Shown here one piece after another: positions 1-7,499 of a stretch of 22,558 nt of DNA; the stretch's first letter is position 1, and every line of letters begins with the position of its first letter. The notes under the pieces are model-generated. The model saw only the letters and a list, made by a program, of their open reading frames with translations, did not search any database and was not told the origin of the DNA. Source of the stretch: CAUZFZ01 sp963579025 (GTDB taxonomy: Bacteria; Planctomycetota; Planctomycetia; Planctomycetales; Planctomycetaceae); assembly GCA_963579025.1 (NCBI GenBank), contig CAUZFZ010000165.1, forward strand, positions 1-22,558. The letters are read 5' to 3'. Made by a program: the position numbers and the translations under genes.

Positions 1-1
1 A

Positions 2-1522
2 TTGGCACTGTTCCTGCAACGCGTCATGCGTCCGGACACGGGAATCCTGAATGAGTACCTGACGGCACACCCGGAAGGTTGGATCGCCCGACTCCGGTTG
101 CCTCTATACTGGAGCACTGTGCTTTCTCCGCTGTGTCTCGCTGGACTGACCATTGCCGGCTACTACTACACAGCTCAGCAACTGGCCTGGCGGCTGTTTG
201 CCACAATACTGTTTGTGTTCTCCCTGCAGTTGGTACGTGCTCTGCTGCAACGCTTGTTGATCGTTGAACGCCGCAAGCTGACCATCGAACAGGCACATGA
301 ACGTAATGCTGAACTCGTCGCCCGGCAGGAAGCAGCCACGACGCCAGCGGATTCCGATGTTGACGCTACCACGGCGCCGACGGCGGTCGTGCCACAGGAA
401 GAACTGCGGGCTGACGTGGAACGTAACACCGAGCAGAGTCGCCGGTTGCTGTCGATGTCGTTGACTGTGACGTCTCTCGTGGGTGTCTGGATGATCTGGT
501 TCGACGTGCTGCCGGCGCTGCATATTCTCGACCAGTGGCCGTTGTGGACAACGCGGGTCGAAGTCACCGCGGACGAGTCGAGTCTGTCGACATCCCCTGG
601 CCACTCGATGTCGGGCACAGCAGCAGGTGATGTTCCTGAATCTCAGTCGTCACTGAAAACCATCACTGTGCTGCGGCCGGTGACACCACGCGATGTGGGG
701 CTGGCCATTCTGCTGGCCATTGTGACATTTGCCTGCGCGCGAAATATCCCGGGGCTGATGGAAATGTGGGTGCTGCAGCGTCTGCCCTTTGACCAGTCCG
801 TTCGCTATGCCATCACGACGCTGACGCGCTACGCCATCATCCTGCTGGGTATCATCGTCAGCTTCAACGCGATCTCGGTCGGCTGGTCCAAAGTGCAATG
901 GCTTGCGACCGCTCTCACATTTGGACTCGCATTCGGCGTCCAGGAGATCTTCGCCAACTTTGTTGCCGGACTGATTCTGCTCTTCGAACGTCCCATCCGA
1001 GTTGGAGACGTTGTGACGGTCGATGATGTCAGTGGAGTCGTGTCGCGGATCCGCATCCGGGCGACGACGATCACAAACTGGGACCGCAAGGAGTATGTGA
1101 TCCCGAACAAGGAATTCATCACTGGCCGAATGCTGAACTGGACTCTGTCAGACAAGGTCAACCGCGTCGTCATCAATGTGGGGATTGCCTACGGATCGGA
1201 CGTCAGTCGCGCGAAAGAGCTGCTGGTTATGGTCTGCCGGGATCATCCACTGATCCTGACGGACCCGGGTCCGGGCGTGACGTTCGAAGGCTTCGGAGAC
1301 AACACGCTGAATCTGGTCCTGCGGTCGTACCTGCCGGATCTGGACAACCGCCTGGGGGTCATCGACGCACTCCACTCGAACATTGACCGAGTCTTCCGCG
1401 AAGCCGGGATCGAGATCGCCTTTCCGCAGCATGATCTGCATCTCCGGAGCATTGACGACGCTGCGGTGCGAGCCTTACGCGGTGGTGGACCCGGTGACCG
1501 CCCTGGCACGAGCGCTGCATAG
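2..1522 (+). CDS. MscS-family mechanosensitive ion channel (5' partial)
   Basis: Inner-membrane channel expected to open under membrane tension and release solutes during hypo-osmotic shock. The frame is open at the left edge, so the true start lies outside the window; 506 residues are visible. Several hydrophobic helices come first (around residues 30-90, 150-170, 230-250 and 270-295). The MscS core follows at about 299-400: a Gly/Ala-rich pore helix (ALTFGLAFGVQEIFANFVAG), then the beta domain with FERPIRVGD and the VIPN segment, then the alpha/beta cytoplasmic cage up to about residue 480. Extra N-terminal helices and a charged 100-150 linker suggest a large MscK/YbiO/YnaI-like member rather than a minimal MscS. 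The C-terminal tail is Gly/Pro-rich and probably disordered. The family call is firm; the subfamily is inferred. Confidence 0.93.
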   Translation: MALFLQRVMRPDTGILNEYLTAHPEGWIARLRLPLYWSTVLSPLCLAGLTIAGYYYTAQQLAWRLFATILFVFSLQLVRALLQRLLIVERRKLTIEQAHERNAELVARQEAATTPADSDVDATTAPTAVVPQEELRADVERNTEQSRRLLSMSLTVTSLVGVWMIWFDVLPALHILDQWPLWTTRVEVTADESSLSTSPGHSMSGTAAGDVPESQSSLKTITVLRPVTPRDVGLAILLAIVTFACARNIPGLMEMWVLQRLPFDQSVRYAITTLTRYAIILLGIIVSFNAISVGWSKVQWLATALTFGLAFGVQEIFANFVAGLILLFERPIRVGDVVTVDDVSGVVSRIRIRATTITNWDRKEYVIPNKEFITGRMLNWTLSDKVNRVVINVGIAYGSDVSRAKELLVMVCRDHPLILTDPGPGVTFEGFGDNTLNLVLRSYLPDLDNRLGVIDALHSNIDRVFREAGIEIAFPQHDLHLRSIDDAAVRALRGGGPGDRPGTSAA

Positions 1523-1639
1523 CCGGCCAGAGCCTGCCCGGAACACGGAGAGTAACGACGAACCGGGCAAAGACGCGGGATGGCAAATTGTGCCATAGAT
1601 CGAACTAACCTGTTCGTTATTGTCCACGGGCACAGCGCG

Positions 1640-1661
1640 GGCCGCAGCTTTCTTTGCGGCC
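1640..1661. terminator. Possible stem-loop after the channel gene
   Basis: GGCCGCA (1640-1646) and TGCGGCC (1655-1661) form a perfect 7-bp stem with an 8-nt pyrimidine-rich loop, about 120 nt past the channel stop. No T tract follows, so an intrinsic terminator is only a weak suggestion. I see nothing else convincing between 1523 and 1726. Confidence 0.25.
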
Positions 1662-1726
1662 GTCCGGCGGTTCTACACCGCCTACATCACCGAATCACAT
1701 CCGCTTGATCGAATCGAACAGAGAAC

Positions 1727-1915
1727 ATGACTGGTCAAACTCTCCTCATGGAATTACCGGACACACACGTGACTGATGACGTCAATGACGCATGGCTGGA
1801 GTCGCTACGCGATGACTCCACTCTACGACCTGTGGCCGAGGAAATCGGAATCGAGTTTCCTGAGGACAGTCCACCGCGGTTTGCAGGAGACCTGGCTGAA
1901 CTCAACGACGTCTGA
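1727..1915 (+). CDS. Small acidic hypothetical protein (62 aa)
   Basis: No family recognised. The 62-residue product is strongly acidic (motifs such as HVTDDVNDAWLESLRDD and EFPEDSPP), has no signal peptide or membrane segment, and looks soluble. The ATG at 1727 has only a poor purine stretch (AGAGA) upstream; an internal ATG at 1748 would give a 55-residue form. It is first in a run of four small plus-strand frames (1727-3099) that follow one another without strand change, which is the main argument that it is real. An overlapping longer frame covering this region is instead used by the next gene from an internal ATG. Confidence is limited because short frames occur by chance in GC-rich DNA. 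Confidence 0.4.
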   Translation: MTGQTLLMELPDTHVTDDVNDAWLESLRDDSTLRPVAEEIGIEFPEDSPPRFAGDLAELNDV

Positions 1916-2060
1916 TCTGCGGACAGCCGTCCCGGATTTGCTTTACGTCGTATGCCACGTCGCGGCATCCATTCTGATACGGCTGGTGCTCACGCCGCGA
2001 GCATTCGTGCCAACCAAACAGGCTGCTGGACAGCTCTTTAACACAAAACGGAGTTTTTCC

Positions 2061-2243
2061 ATGAGTTCACAGAACATCGCCGATGTAGAAGTCTCGAAGC
2101 TCGCTAAAGACGAGCTGGTGCGGCTGATCAAGTCTGAGCAAGGACCGTGGTCCGATCGTGTAATCGATCTGCAGGACCGGTCAACTCTCGAACGCCTGGG
2201 TCGAATGGCCTGTCGAGCCCGCTTTGTTCGAGCCGGCGCGTAG
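2061..2243 (+). CDS. Small hypothetical protein (60 aa)
   Basis: The frame is open much further upstream, but the ATG at 2061 is the credible start: a GGAG element (2050-2053) sits 7 nt before it, and the N-terminus (MSSQNIADVEVSKLAKDEL) looks like a normal cytosolic protein, whereas the upstream extension does not. The 60-residue product is mixed-charge and predicted mostly helical, with a basic C-terminus (RLGRMACRARFVRAGA). No family recognised. It ends 50 nt before the BON-domain gene, suggesting a shared transcript. Confidence 0.5.
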   Translation: MSSQNIADVEVSKLAKDELVRLIKSEQGPWSDRVIDLQDRSTLERLGRMACRARFVRAGA

Positions 2244-2293
2244 AGCGGGTTTGCAGTTTCAGTGTCGCTTCTTGATACAGTACGAGTGAATTA

Positions 2294-2566
2294 ATGAGTG
2301 TTTCTACGGCAACGGATTGTCAGCCAGAATCCCGCATCGCATCCGGGAACGAGCTGTTTCGAGATCGCGTCCTGAATGAATACCGTCGCACGCTGACGAC
2401 GCGGATTGCCGCATCAGCCTGTCGCATTGACGGTGAATTCGTGGAAGGCATGCTGGTTCTGACGGGAGAGGTCGGCAGCTACTTCCACAAGCAAATGGCT
2501 CAGGAAAGTGGCTGGCTCGTACCAGGTGTCGAACAGGTGGTCAATCGCGTCACCGTCGTACGATAG
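2294..2566 (+). CDS. BON-domain small protein (90 aa)
   Basis: The product contains a single BON-like domain over about residues 20-89: a helical start (RVLNEYRRTLTTRI), then beta strands with the typical hydrophobic-Gly pattern (EGMLVLTGEVGSYFHKQMAQ), ending in the diagnostic PGVEQVVNRVTV. BON domains (as in OsmY) are usually linked to envelope or phospholipid association. This copy has no signal peptide, so location is uncertain. Compared with OsmY (two BON domains, exported) it is a minimal single-domain version. The start is the ATG at 2294; the Shine-Dalgarno is weak, which is common in this window. It lies 50 nt after the 60-aa gene and about 195 nt before the next small gene. Confidence 0.72.
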   Translation: MSVSTATDCQPESRIASGNELFRDRVLNEYRRTLTTRIAASACRIDGEFVEGMLVLTGEVGSYFHKQMAQESGWLVPGVEQVVNRVTVVR

Positions 2567-2657
2567 TCTGCTTGCATACTGCGGTTTGCCGTCGCGGTCC
2601 AGGCACAGAATCCGCCTCGCTTGCGAACCTCGGCGCCGGCTGATATCTCTGCCTGAG

Positions 2658-2700
2658 TCCCACAACATCCTTTCTGATAGAGCGATTCAGCTCTGTGGGA
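2658..2700. other. Bipartite inverted repeat between small genes
   Basis: Outer arms TCCCAC (2658-2663) and GTGGGA (2695-2700) enclose inner arms AGAGC (2679-2683) and GCTCT (2690-2694), giving an 11-bp stem interrupted by a 15-nt bulge on one side. It lies 60 nt upstream of the next gene. No T tract follows. It could be a leader structure or chance. Confidence 0.2.
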
Positions 2701-2760
2701 TTCCAGCACGTTTCATTGCCCAGCTTCCCGATCATTTCTTTGAATGCGGAGCTGCACATC

Positions 2761-3099
2761 ATGTCGACACTCGTCACGACACCCCCCGACGTTACGTCCT
2801 CGCTGTCACCATCTCTGGCGGACATCCGCTCGAAGCATCGCCATCAAACGTCTCCGGATCGAGATGCGCAGACTGGCAGCCGGACCGCCACAACACCGAG
2901 CAAACGTGGCGACTCGTACTCGATTCCGCCAGCATCACAAGCGGAACTTCTACGGCGTCTTAAGTCACTCCGGGCAGGCTTGAGCACGCTCGCCCGTGAG
3001 CATCAGCAGGCAGACACTGAGGCCTTCGAGGACACCATGTCTGTCCTGAATGAGGAGATCGCGGACCTGCTGGCGGTCCTTGTCGAGACGAGTCCATAA
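2761..3099 (+). CDS. Hypothetical protein with C-terminal helical region (112 aa)
   Basis: No family recognised. The ATG at 2761 is preferred over the upstream GTG at 2695 because GGAG (2748-2751) lies 9 nt before it and because the extension (Pro/Phe-rich) looks untranslated. The first ~60 residues are Ser/Thr/Pro-rich with basic patches and probably disordered. Residues about 65-110 are Leu/Ala/Glu-rich with heptad-like hydrophobics (AELLRRLKSLRAGLSTLARE, then SVLNEEIADLLAVLVE), which suggests a helical hairpin or coiled-coil oligomerisation segment. It has no signal peptide. It closes the small-gene cluster, 189 nt before the amidohydrolase. Confidence 0.5.
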   Translation: MSTLVTTPPDVTSSLSPSLADIRSKHRHQTSPDRDAQTGSRTATTPSKRGDSYSIPPASQAELLRRLKSLRAGLSTLAREHQQADTEAFEDTMSVLNEEIADLLAVLVETSP

Positions 3100-3288
3100 G
3101 ACCGTCGTTCCGCCACGAAGTACGAATCGCGATCACTCGGCAGCACGCTTGCGGTCACGCCGCCTGTCGACGCCGCATCATCGCCAGGAACGCACACGTC
3201 ACGTGCATTTGAGAGCGATTGCCTGTATTCCCACACACAGAGGCAGTACCAGAACCTTCGGCTGCGAACTCAACTGGGGATACCGACA

Positions 3289-4971
3289 ATGATCATAGGC
3301 ATGACTCGCTCCGCAGTTTCTGTGGTGGTTCTCTTTGCTGGCGTCAGCATCGGACTGGGTGCCGGGGCCGCAGCGGCTGAATTCGACCTGGTGATCCGAA
3401 ACGGTCGCATCGTCGACGGCACCGGCAACCCTTGGTTCCGCGGAGACCTGGCCGTTAAATCCGGTCGCATCGCCGCGGTCGGTCGATTCGAGGGAGAGGC
3501 GGCGGACCGAGAGATTGACGCCGACGGACTGGTCGTGGCGCCCGGATTCATCGATATCCACTCGCATTCAGATTTCAAGGTCCTGCAGGACGGGCATGCT
3601 CAGAGCAAGGTCCGCCAGGGCGTGACCACGGAGATTCTGGGCGAAGGCAATTCGGCGGGACCGTATCAGGGCAAGCTGTCGCCGCAGGAGTTCACTGTCC
3701 AGGGCGAAAAGCAGTCGTGGACGACTCTGGGTGGCTATTTCGACGTGATCGACAAGTCCGGTGTGGCGGTCAATGTGGCTTCTTATGTTGGACTGAATAA
3801 CGTCTGGCGGTCGGTCATGGGCGACTCATTCCAGACGCCCTCACCCGGTCACATCGAAGCGATGAAAGTGCTTGTCGATGAGGCCATGCGCGACGGGGCA
3901 CTGGGCCTGTCGAGTCAGGTGATGATGCCGCCCGGTTCGCTCTCGACCACCGAGCACGTCGTCGAACTGTGCAAAGTCGTTTCCCGGCACGGCGGCATCT
4001 ACTCGACGCATATCCGAAACGAAGGTGACGGGGTCTTCGATTCCGTGCGTGAGGCGATCGAGGTCGGACGTCGCAGTCGCGTTCCAGTGGACATCATCCA
4101 CCTGAAAATCGCCGACCAGGAGTTCTGGGGGCGCATGCACGAAGTCGTTCAACTGATCGAAGACGCCCGGGCCGAGGGGTTGAATATTCAGGCGAACGTG
4201 TATCCCTACACGCGAGGCAACAACAATCTGGTCAGCATTATTCCGCCGTGGGCGCATGAGGGCGGTCGTCAGAAACTGCTTGAGCGGCTTCGCAACCCAG
4301 AACTTCGAAAACGTCTGAAGCACGACATCGAGAACGGGATCCCCGGCTGGTACAACCACTACACCGCCGTGGGCCGCGACTGGAGCCGCATGCTGGTCAG
4401 TGCCAACTCGACCTTCCGCGGGCTGACGATGGACCGCGTCATGGCCATTCGCACAAAAGGCCGCAAGGACGCGGATCTGCTCGATGAGCTGTTCGATCTG
4501 CTGCTTGACGAAGGCGGGTCGGTCAGCACGGTGTACGCGCATCACACGGAAAAGGACATGAACCTGGCACTCAGCCAACCGTGGTGTTCGGTCGGTTCGG
4601 ATGGTTCGGCCTACGCGATCGAAGGACCCCTGCGACGGGGCAACCCCCATCCGCGGAACTTCGGCACGTTTCCGCGTGTCCTGGGCGTGTACGTGCGAGA
4701 GCTGAAACTGCTGAGGCTCGAAGATGCAGTTCGCAAGATGACGTCATTGAACGCGGCCAAAACGGGACTGCTGGACCGCGGCGTTTTGCGCGAGGGGCTC
4801 GCGGCCGACGTCACGATCTTCAATCCGGACACGGTCATTGACCGGGCGACCTACACCGAGCCGTTTCAATACAACCGGGGCATCGTTCACGTAATCGTCA
4901 ACGGGCGGCTTGTGCTGGAAGACGGTGAGCACACAGGAAATCTGCCCGGGCGAGCGTTACGGCATCCGTAA
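3289..4971 (+). CDS. Exported D-aminoacylase-type amidohydrolase
   Basis: Probable hydrolase of N-acyl-D-amino acids or related amides, in the amidohydrolase (TIM-barrel) superfamily. Residues 1-30 form a signal peptide (MTRSAVSVVVLFAGVSIGLG then Ala repeats), so it acts outside the cytoplasm. An N-terminal beta-sandwich strand (FDLVIRNGRIVDGTG, 32-46) leads into metal motif FIDIHSHSDF (His91, His93), then GVTTEILGEG (111-120), His241 in STHIRNEGDG, His271 in VDIIHLKI, and Asp438 in GSDGSAYAIEG followed by the family-typical HPRNFGTF. The C-terminal GLAADVTIFNPD segment completes the sandwich. The 560-residue length fits the family including the leader. Classical D-aminoacylases carry a Cys in a GNCG motif after GVTT; here it reads GEGN, so the metal site differs and substrate is uncertain. 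A GGGGA at 3276-3280 supports the start at 3289. It is convergent with rnc, with a gap of 38 nt. Confidence 0.88.
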   Translation: MIIGMTRSAVSVVVLFAGVSIGLGAGAAAAEFDLVIRNGRIVDGTGNPWFRGDLAVKSGRIAAVGRFEGEAADREIDADGLVVAPGFIDIHSHSDFKVLQDGHAQSKVRQGVTTEILGEGNSAGPYQGKLSPQEFTVQGEKQSWTTLGGYFDVIDKSGVAVNVASYVGLNNVWRSVMGDSFQTPSPGHIEAMKVLVDEAMRDGALGLSSQVMMPPGSLSTTEHVVELCKVVSRHGGIYSTHIRNEGDGVFDSVREAIEVGRRSRVPVDIIHLKIADQEFWGRMHEVVQLIEDARAEGLNIQANVYPYTRGNNNLVSIIPPWAHEGGRQKLLERLRNPELRKRLKHDIENGIPGWYNHYTAVGRDWSRMLVSANSTFRGLTMDRVMAIRTKGRKDADLLDELFDLLLDEGGSVSTVYAHHTEKDMNLALSQPWCSVGSDGSAYAIEGPLRRGNPHPRNFGTFPRVLGVYVRELKLLRLEDAVRKMTSLNAAKTGLLDRGVLREGLAADVTIFNPDTVIDRATYTEPFQYNRGIVHVIVNGRLVLEDGEHTGNLPGRALRHP

Positions 4972-4984
4972 GAAGTGCTGTTGA

Positions 4985-5000
4985 GCTGAGCTGGTTCAGC
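4985..5000. terminator. Small hairpin in the convergent gap
   Basis: GCTGA (4985-4989) and TCAGC (4996-5000) form a 5-bp stem in the 38-nt gap between two converging genes. It could end transcription from both sides, but the stem is short and there is no T tract. Confidence 0.25.
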
Positions 5001-5009
5001 CCGTTCGCG

Positions 5010-5882
5010 TCACTCCGAATCTTCGACGACGGCAGTCGCGGTCGTGTCGGCAGCCGCGGCTGGCTCGTCGATTTCCGACTCCGGTGAGTTCAGCGTCTTC
5101 AAGGCATTGCGAGCAGCATGCTGCTCTGCCTCTTTCTTGTTCGGCCCCCAGGCGGACGGATACAGTTTTTCGCCAATCGCGGCCGCTACTTGAAAACACT
5201 TCGAATGGTCCGGCCCCTTCTCGTCCATCAGACGATAGACCGGTGTCTCGCTGAAGTCTTTCTGAGAAAGCTGCTGCAACTGACTCTTGTAATTCTGACC
5301 GTGCGTGGATTGGGCGATGTTTTCGATTTCGGGGCCGAGCGACTTCAGAAGGAACATCCGGGCAACATCCCAACCTCCATCCAGATACAGGGCGGCCACG
5401 ACGGACTCGAAAGAAGCAGCAAGAATTGAGTCGGGAATGCGTTCGTGGACAGCCAACCCCTTTCCCAACAGCAGGCACTCGCCGATCCCAAGCTCCTTAC
5501 TTAGTCGGGCACACGTATTCCGACTGACGACCGACGACTTGATTCGCGTGAGTTCTCCCTCCGCGTATTCGGGATACGTCGTGAACAGGTACTCACAGAC
5601 CACCGTGCCCATAATCGCATCGCCCAGAAATTCCAGACGTTCATTCGATTCAAGCCGCGTTCGGGCGATCGACGCGTGCGTCAAAGACTGGATCAGCAGT
5701 TGCTGGTCGTCGAACGCGTGCCCCAACGTGGCCTCGCAGCGACGCAAACGAGCGTCAGACTCATCGGGAGGGGCGTCCTCCGCGACTGCGGCAGGAGCCT
5801 TCGCAGGACTGGTATGGGCAGGAACGTAGGCTGGCTGACTGGCAAGTGCAGCGAGCGCGGGCGATTCAGGCGTGGTAGCCAT
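5010..5882 (-). CDS. rnc: Ribonuclease III
   Basis: Double-strand-specific endoribonuclease for rRNA and mRNA processing. The frame extends upstream to 6017, but the ATG at 5882 is chosen because GGAG (5891-5888) lies 5 nt before it and the upstream peptide looks untranslated. The product is 290 aa: a disordered Ala/Pro-rich N-terminus (1-42), the catalytic domain (43-190) with signature NERLEFLGDAI (80-90), and a dsRNA-binding domain (197-265) with GPNKKEAEQHAARNAL, then an acidic Ala/Thr tail. Of the four active-site carboxylates known from E. coli (E41, D45, D114, E117), the matches are Glu84, Asp88, Ala156 and Glu159: the third is replaced, in DSILAASFESVVAALYLD. It lies 138 nt downstream of the ROK kinase gene on the same strand, probably co-transcribed. 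Family identity is secure; full catalytic competence is less so. Confidence 0.93.
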   Translation of the reverse strand: MATTPESPALAALASQPAYVPAHTSPAKAPAAVAEDAPPDESDARLRRCEATLGHAFDDQQLLIQSLTHASIARTRLESNERLEFLGDAIMGTVVCEYLFTTYPEYAEGELTRIKSSVVSRNTCARLSKELGIGECLLLGKGLAVHERIPDSILAASFESVVAALYLDGGWDVARMFLLKSLGPEIENIAQSTHGQNYKSQLQQLSQKDFSETPVYRLMDEKGPDHSKCFQVAAAIGEKLYPSAWGPNKKEAEQHAARNALKTLNSPESEIDEPAAAADTTATAVVEDSE

Positions 5883-5887
5883 GAAAG

Positions 5888-5891
5888 CTCC
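5888..5891 (-). promoter_or_regulatory. Ribosome binding site fixing the rnc start
   Basis: On the minus strand GGAG is followed by 5 nt (CTTTC) and the ATG at 5882. This selects the 290-aa product over the 45-residue longer frame. Confidence 0.6.
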
Positions 5892-6020
5892 ATCAACGGA
5901 TCGGCAGATTGAATGCGGTTCCATTGAAAGAGGGGGTGGGTCCTTTCGCCGTTCGGCAGCAAGGAACGATCCCCTGTTCCAACACAATGCAGGCTGCACG
6001 CACGGAGAGTTCGGCACCGC

Positions 6021-7082
6021 TTAACCAGCGTTTTCACGCATCCCTGCCGTCGATTCAGCGCCAAATGCCGCCCAGGCACAGCCAGCGGCCCCGATGATAC
6101 CCGCTTTGCCACCGAGTTGGGCATAGTCGACACGCACGTTTTCGCCAGGAACTGGAAACGTCAGCCCCTTCACGTCGTCTCGGACCGTCTGCAGAAAACG
6201 ACGACCCAGCGGTGTGCCGTTGCGGCCAAACGTCATGTTGCCTCCGAAGAGGACGACGTCCGGATCAATTGTGTGCATCAGATTCGCAGTGCCGTATGAC
6301 ATGAAACGCGCCGAATCGTCTACCAGTCGCAGGGCCAGTGGATCGTTCTGTTCGGCAGCGCGTGCGATCAGCAGCGGCGTAATGTCCTGACCGGCAGCGA
6401 CCTGCTCCGATAGAATCGTCGAGTGTTCACCGGAGGCGATTGCCTCGTGGCACCGTGTGATCATCCCGGCGGAACCCGCGTACGCCTCAAGCGTGCCCTT
6501 CATGCCGGTCGCGCAGGGCCGTCCATTCTCCATTTGAATGTACAGAAAGCCGCATTCACCGCCGTGCGAGTGAGCGCCCTCGACCAGCTTCCCATTGACG
6601 ATCAGACCGCAGCCAACTCCCGTGCCCAGTGTCCACAGCACAAGGCTGTGCGCCCCACGACCGGCCCCTGCCCAGAATTCGCCAAAGGCAGCGGCATTCG
6701 CATCATTCTTTAGAGTGACCGGTAACTCAAAGTGGTCTGCAATGTGCTGCCGTACGGGGATGTTCCGCCATGTCGGCAGATTCGCGGGCTCCATCCAGAT
6801 TCCATTGGGAATGTCCAGAGTGCCCGGAACAGCGAGTCCAATCGCGGTGATGTTGCGCATGCGAACGGGGCTGGCATCGATGGCTCGAACCATCGCATTG
6901 CGGATCGTCTCCAGACCGTGATCGGGCCCCTTTTCACCCTGCGTCGGAACAACGACGCATGAGAGTGGCCGCCCGGTGTTCGTCACGACGCCGGTTCGGA
7001 TGTTCGTCCCGCCGACATCAACGCCGATGAAGAATTCCTGAATGGCGGATTTCCGATCCCTCGGCGATGAACTTGCTGGCAT
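6021..7082 (-). CDS. ROK-family sugar kinase (glucokinase-like)
   Basis: ATP-dependent sugar kinase, most likely glucokinase-type, feeding hexose phosphate into glycolysis in the cytosol. The 353-aa protein has the N-terminal phosphate-binding motif FIGVDVGGTNIRTGVV (18-33), catalytic Asp127 in KNDANAAAFGE, the second phosphate loop LGTGVGCGL (152-160), and a C-terminal half with VVLFGGNMTFG. A glucokinase-like ROK protein normally carries a structural zinc site of one His plus CxCGxxGC. Here the region reads GGECGFLYIQ then GRPCATGMKGTLEAY, so the His is Phe179 and only Cys190 remains, with Thr192 and Thr197 at the other two Cys positions. A protein lacking the DNA-binding N-terminal HTH is an enzyme rather than a ROK repressor. 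GAGGG lies 8 nt before the ATG at 7082. It precedes rnc and follows the RND gene with a repeat-filled gap. Confidence 0.87.
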   Translation of the reverse strand: MPASSSPRDRKSAIQEFFIGVDVGGTNIRTGVVTNTGRPLSCVVVPTQGEKGPDHGLETIRNAMVRAIDASPVRMRNITAIGLAVPGTLDIPNGIWMEPANLPTWRNIPVRQHIADHFELPVTLKNDANAAAFGEFWAGAGRGAHSLVLWTLGTGVGCGLIVNGKLVEGAHSHGGECGFLYIQMENGRPCATGMKGTLEAYAGSAGMITRCHEAIASGEHSTILSEQVAAGQDITPLLIARAAEQNDPLALRLVDDSARFMSYGTANLMHTIDPDVVLFGGNMTFGRNGTPLGRRFLQTVRDDVKGLTFPVPGENVRVDYAQLGGKAGIIGAAGCAWAAFGAESTAGMRENAG

Positions 7083-7211
7083 AGAGGTGTCCCTCGAAAT
7101 CCGACCGTCGGCGTCCCTGCCGAGTGCATTGAATCAGGTGAGTATACGGGAGTTTTTTCAACGGAATCAACGCGCGTTTGGCTATCCGTCGACCTGTCGA
7201 ACTGCTCAATA

Positions 7212-7392
7212 CTCGTTCGGCGCGGGTCTCCCGATCCCGCCTCTGTCTCGACCTCGTTCGGCGCGGGTCTCCCGACCCCGCCGCTGCCTTGACCGCAGGT
7301 CTCCCGCAGCCCCGTGCAAATCATCAATTGACGCGTGGATCTGGGAGACCTCCGGTCGAGTCATCCGGCGGGGTCGGAGACCCGCGCCGAAC
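7212..7392. repeat. Long imperfect palindrome with tandem outer arm
   Basis: The 417-nt gap between the RND stop and the ROK start contains this element. A 30-nt unit beginning CTCGTTCGGCGCGGGTCTCC occurs at 7212-7241 and again at 7253-7282 (one mismatch, period 41 nt). Its reverse complement recurs at 7367-7392 (one base missing). Inside, GACCGCAGGTCTCCCGCAG (7291-7309) is matched in inverse by 7341-7357. The inner and outer arms stack into a ~50-bp imperfect hairpin with a loop near 7310-7340. It could terminate RND mRNA, but size and the duplicated arm favour a dispersed repeat or MITE-like element. I see no gene in 7083-7499. Confidence 0.8.
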
Positions 7393-7499
7393 ATGAATTC
7401 ACCGACGGTATCCGCACGCATGGCCCGAACCAGCGGCAAATGAGTTTACGTCGCAGATTCGATATCGCTGGCTGAAATGCAGACAGCTCGCACGGGACG

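Noticed and set aside
1601..1616. CGAAC-N6-GTTCG as a possible LexA site
   Set aside because: The Gram-positive-type SOS box has GAAC-N4-GTTC; the spacing here is six, and no SOS gene follows.
2695..2760. GTG start for the 112-aa protein
   Set aside because: The GTG falls inside an inverted repeat and lacks a Shine-Dalgarno; the ATG at 2761 has one.
3841..4650. 269-aa minus-strand open frame
   Set aside because: It lies wholly inside the amidohydrolase gene, whose protein has clear family motifs; this is a GC-driven antisense shadow.
5937..5970. Hairpin-based autoregulatory leader of rnc
   Set aside because: Only short 4-5 bp stems can be drawn in 5883-6020, which is within chance expectation.
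5883..6017. 45-residue N-terminal extension of RNase III
   Set aside because: The internal ATG at 5882 has a well-placed GGAG, and the extension is Pro/Arg/Cys-rich without family similarity.
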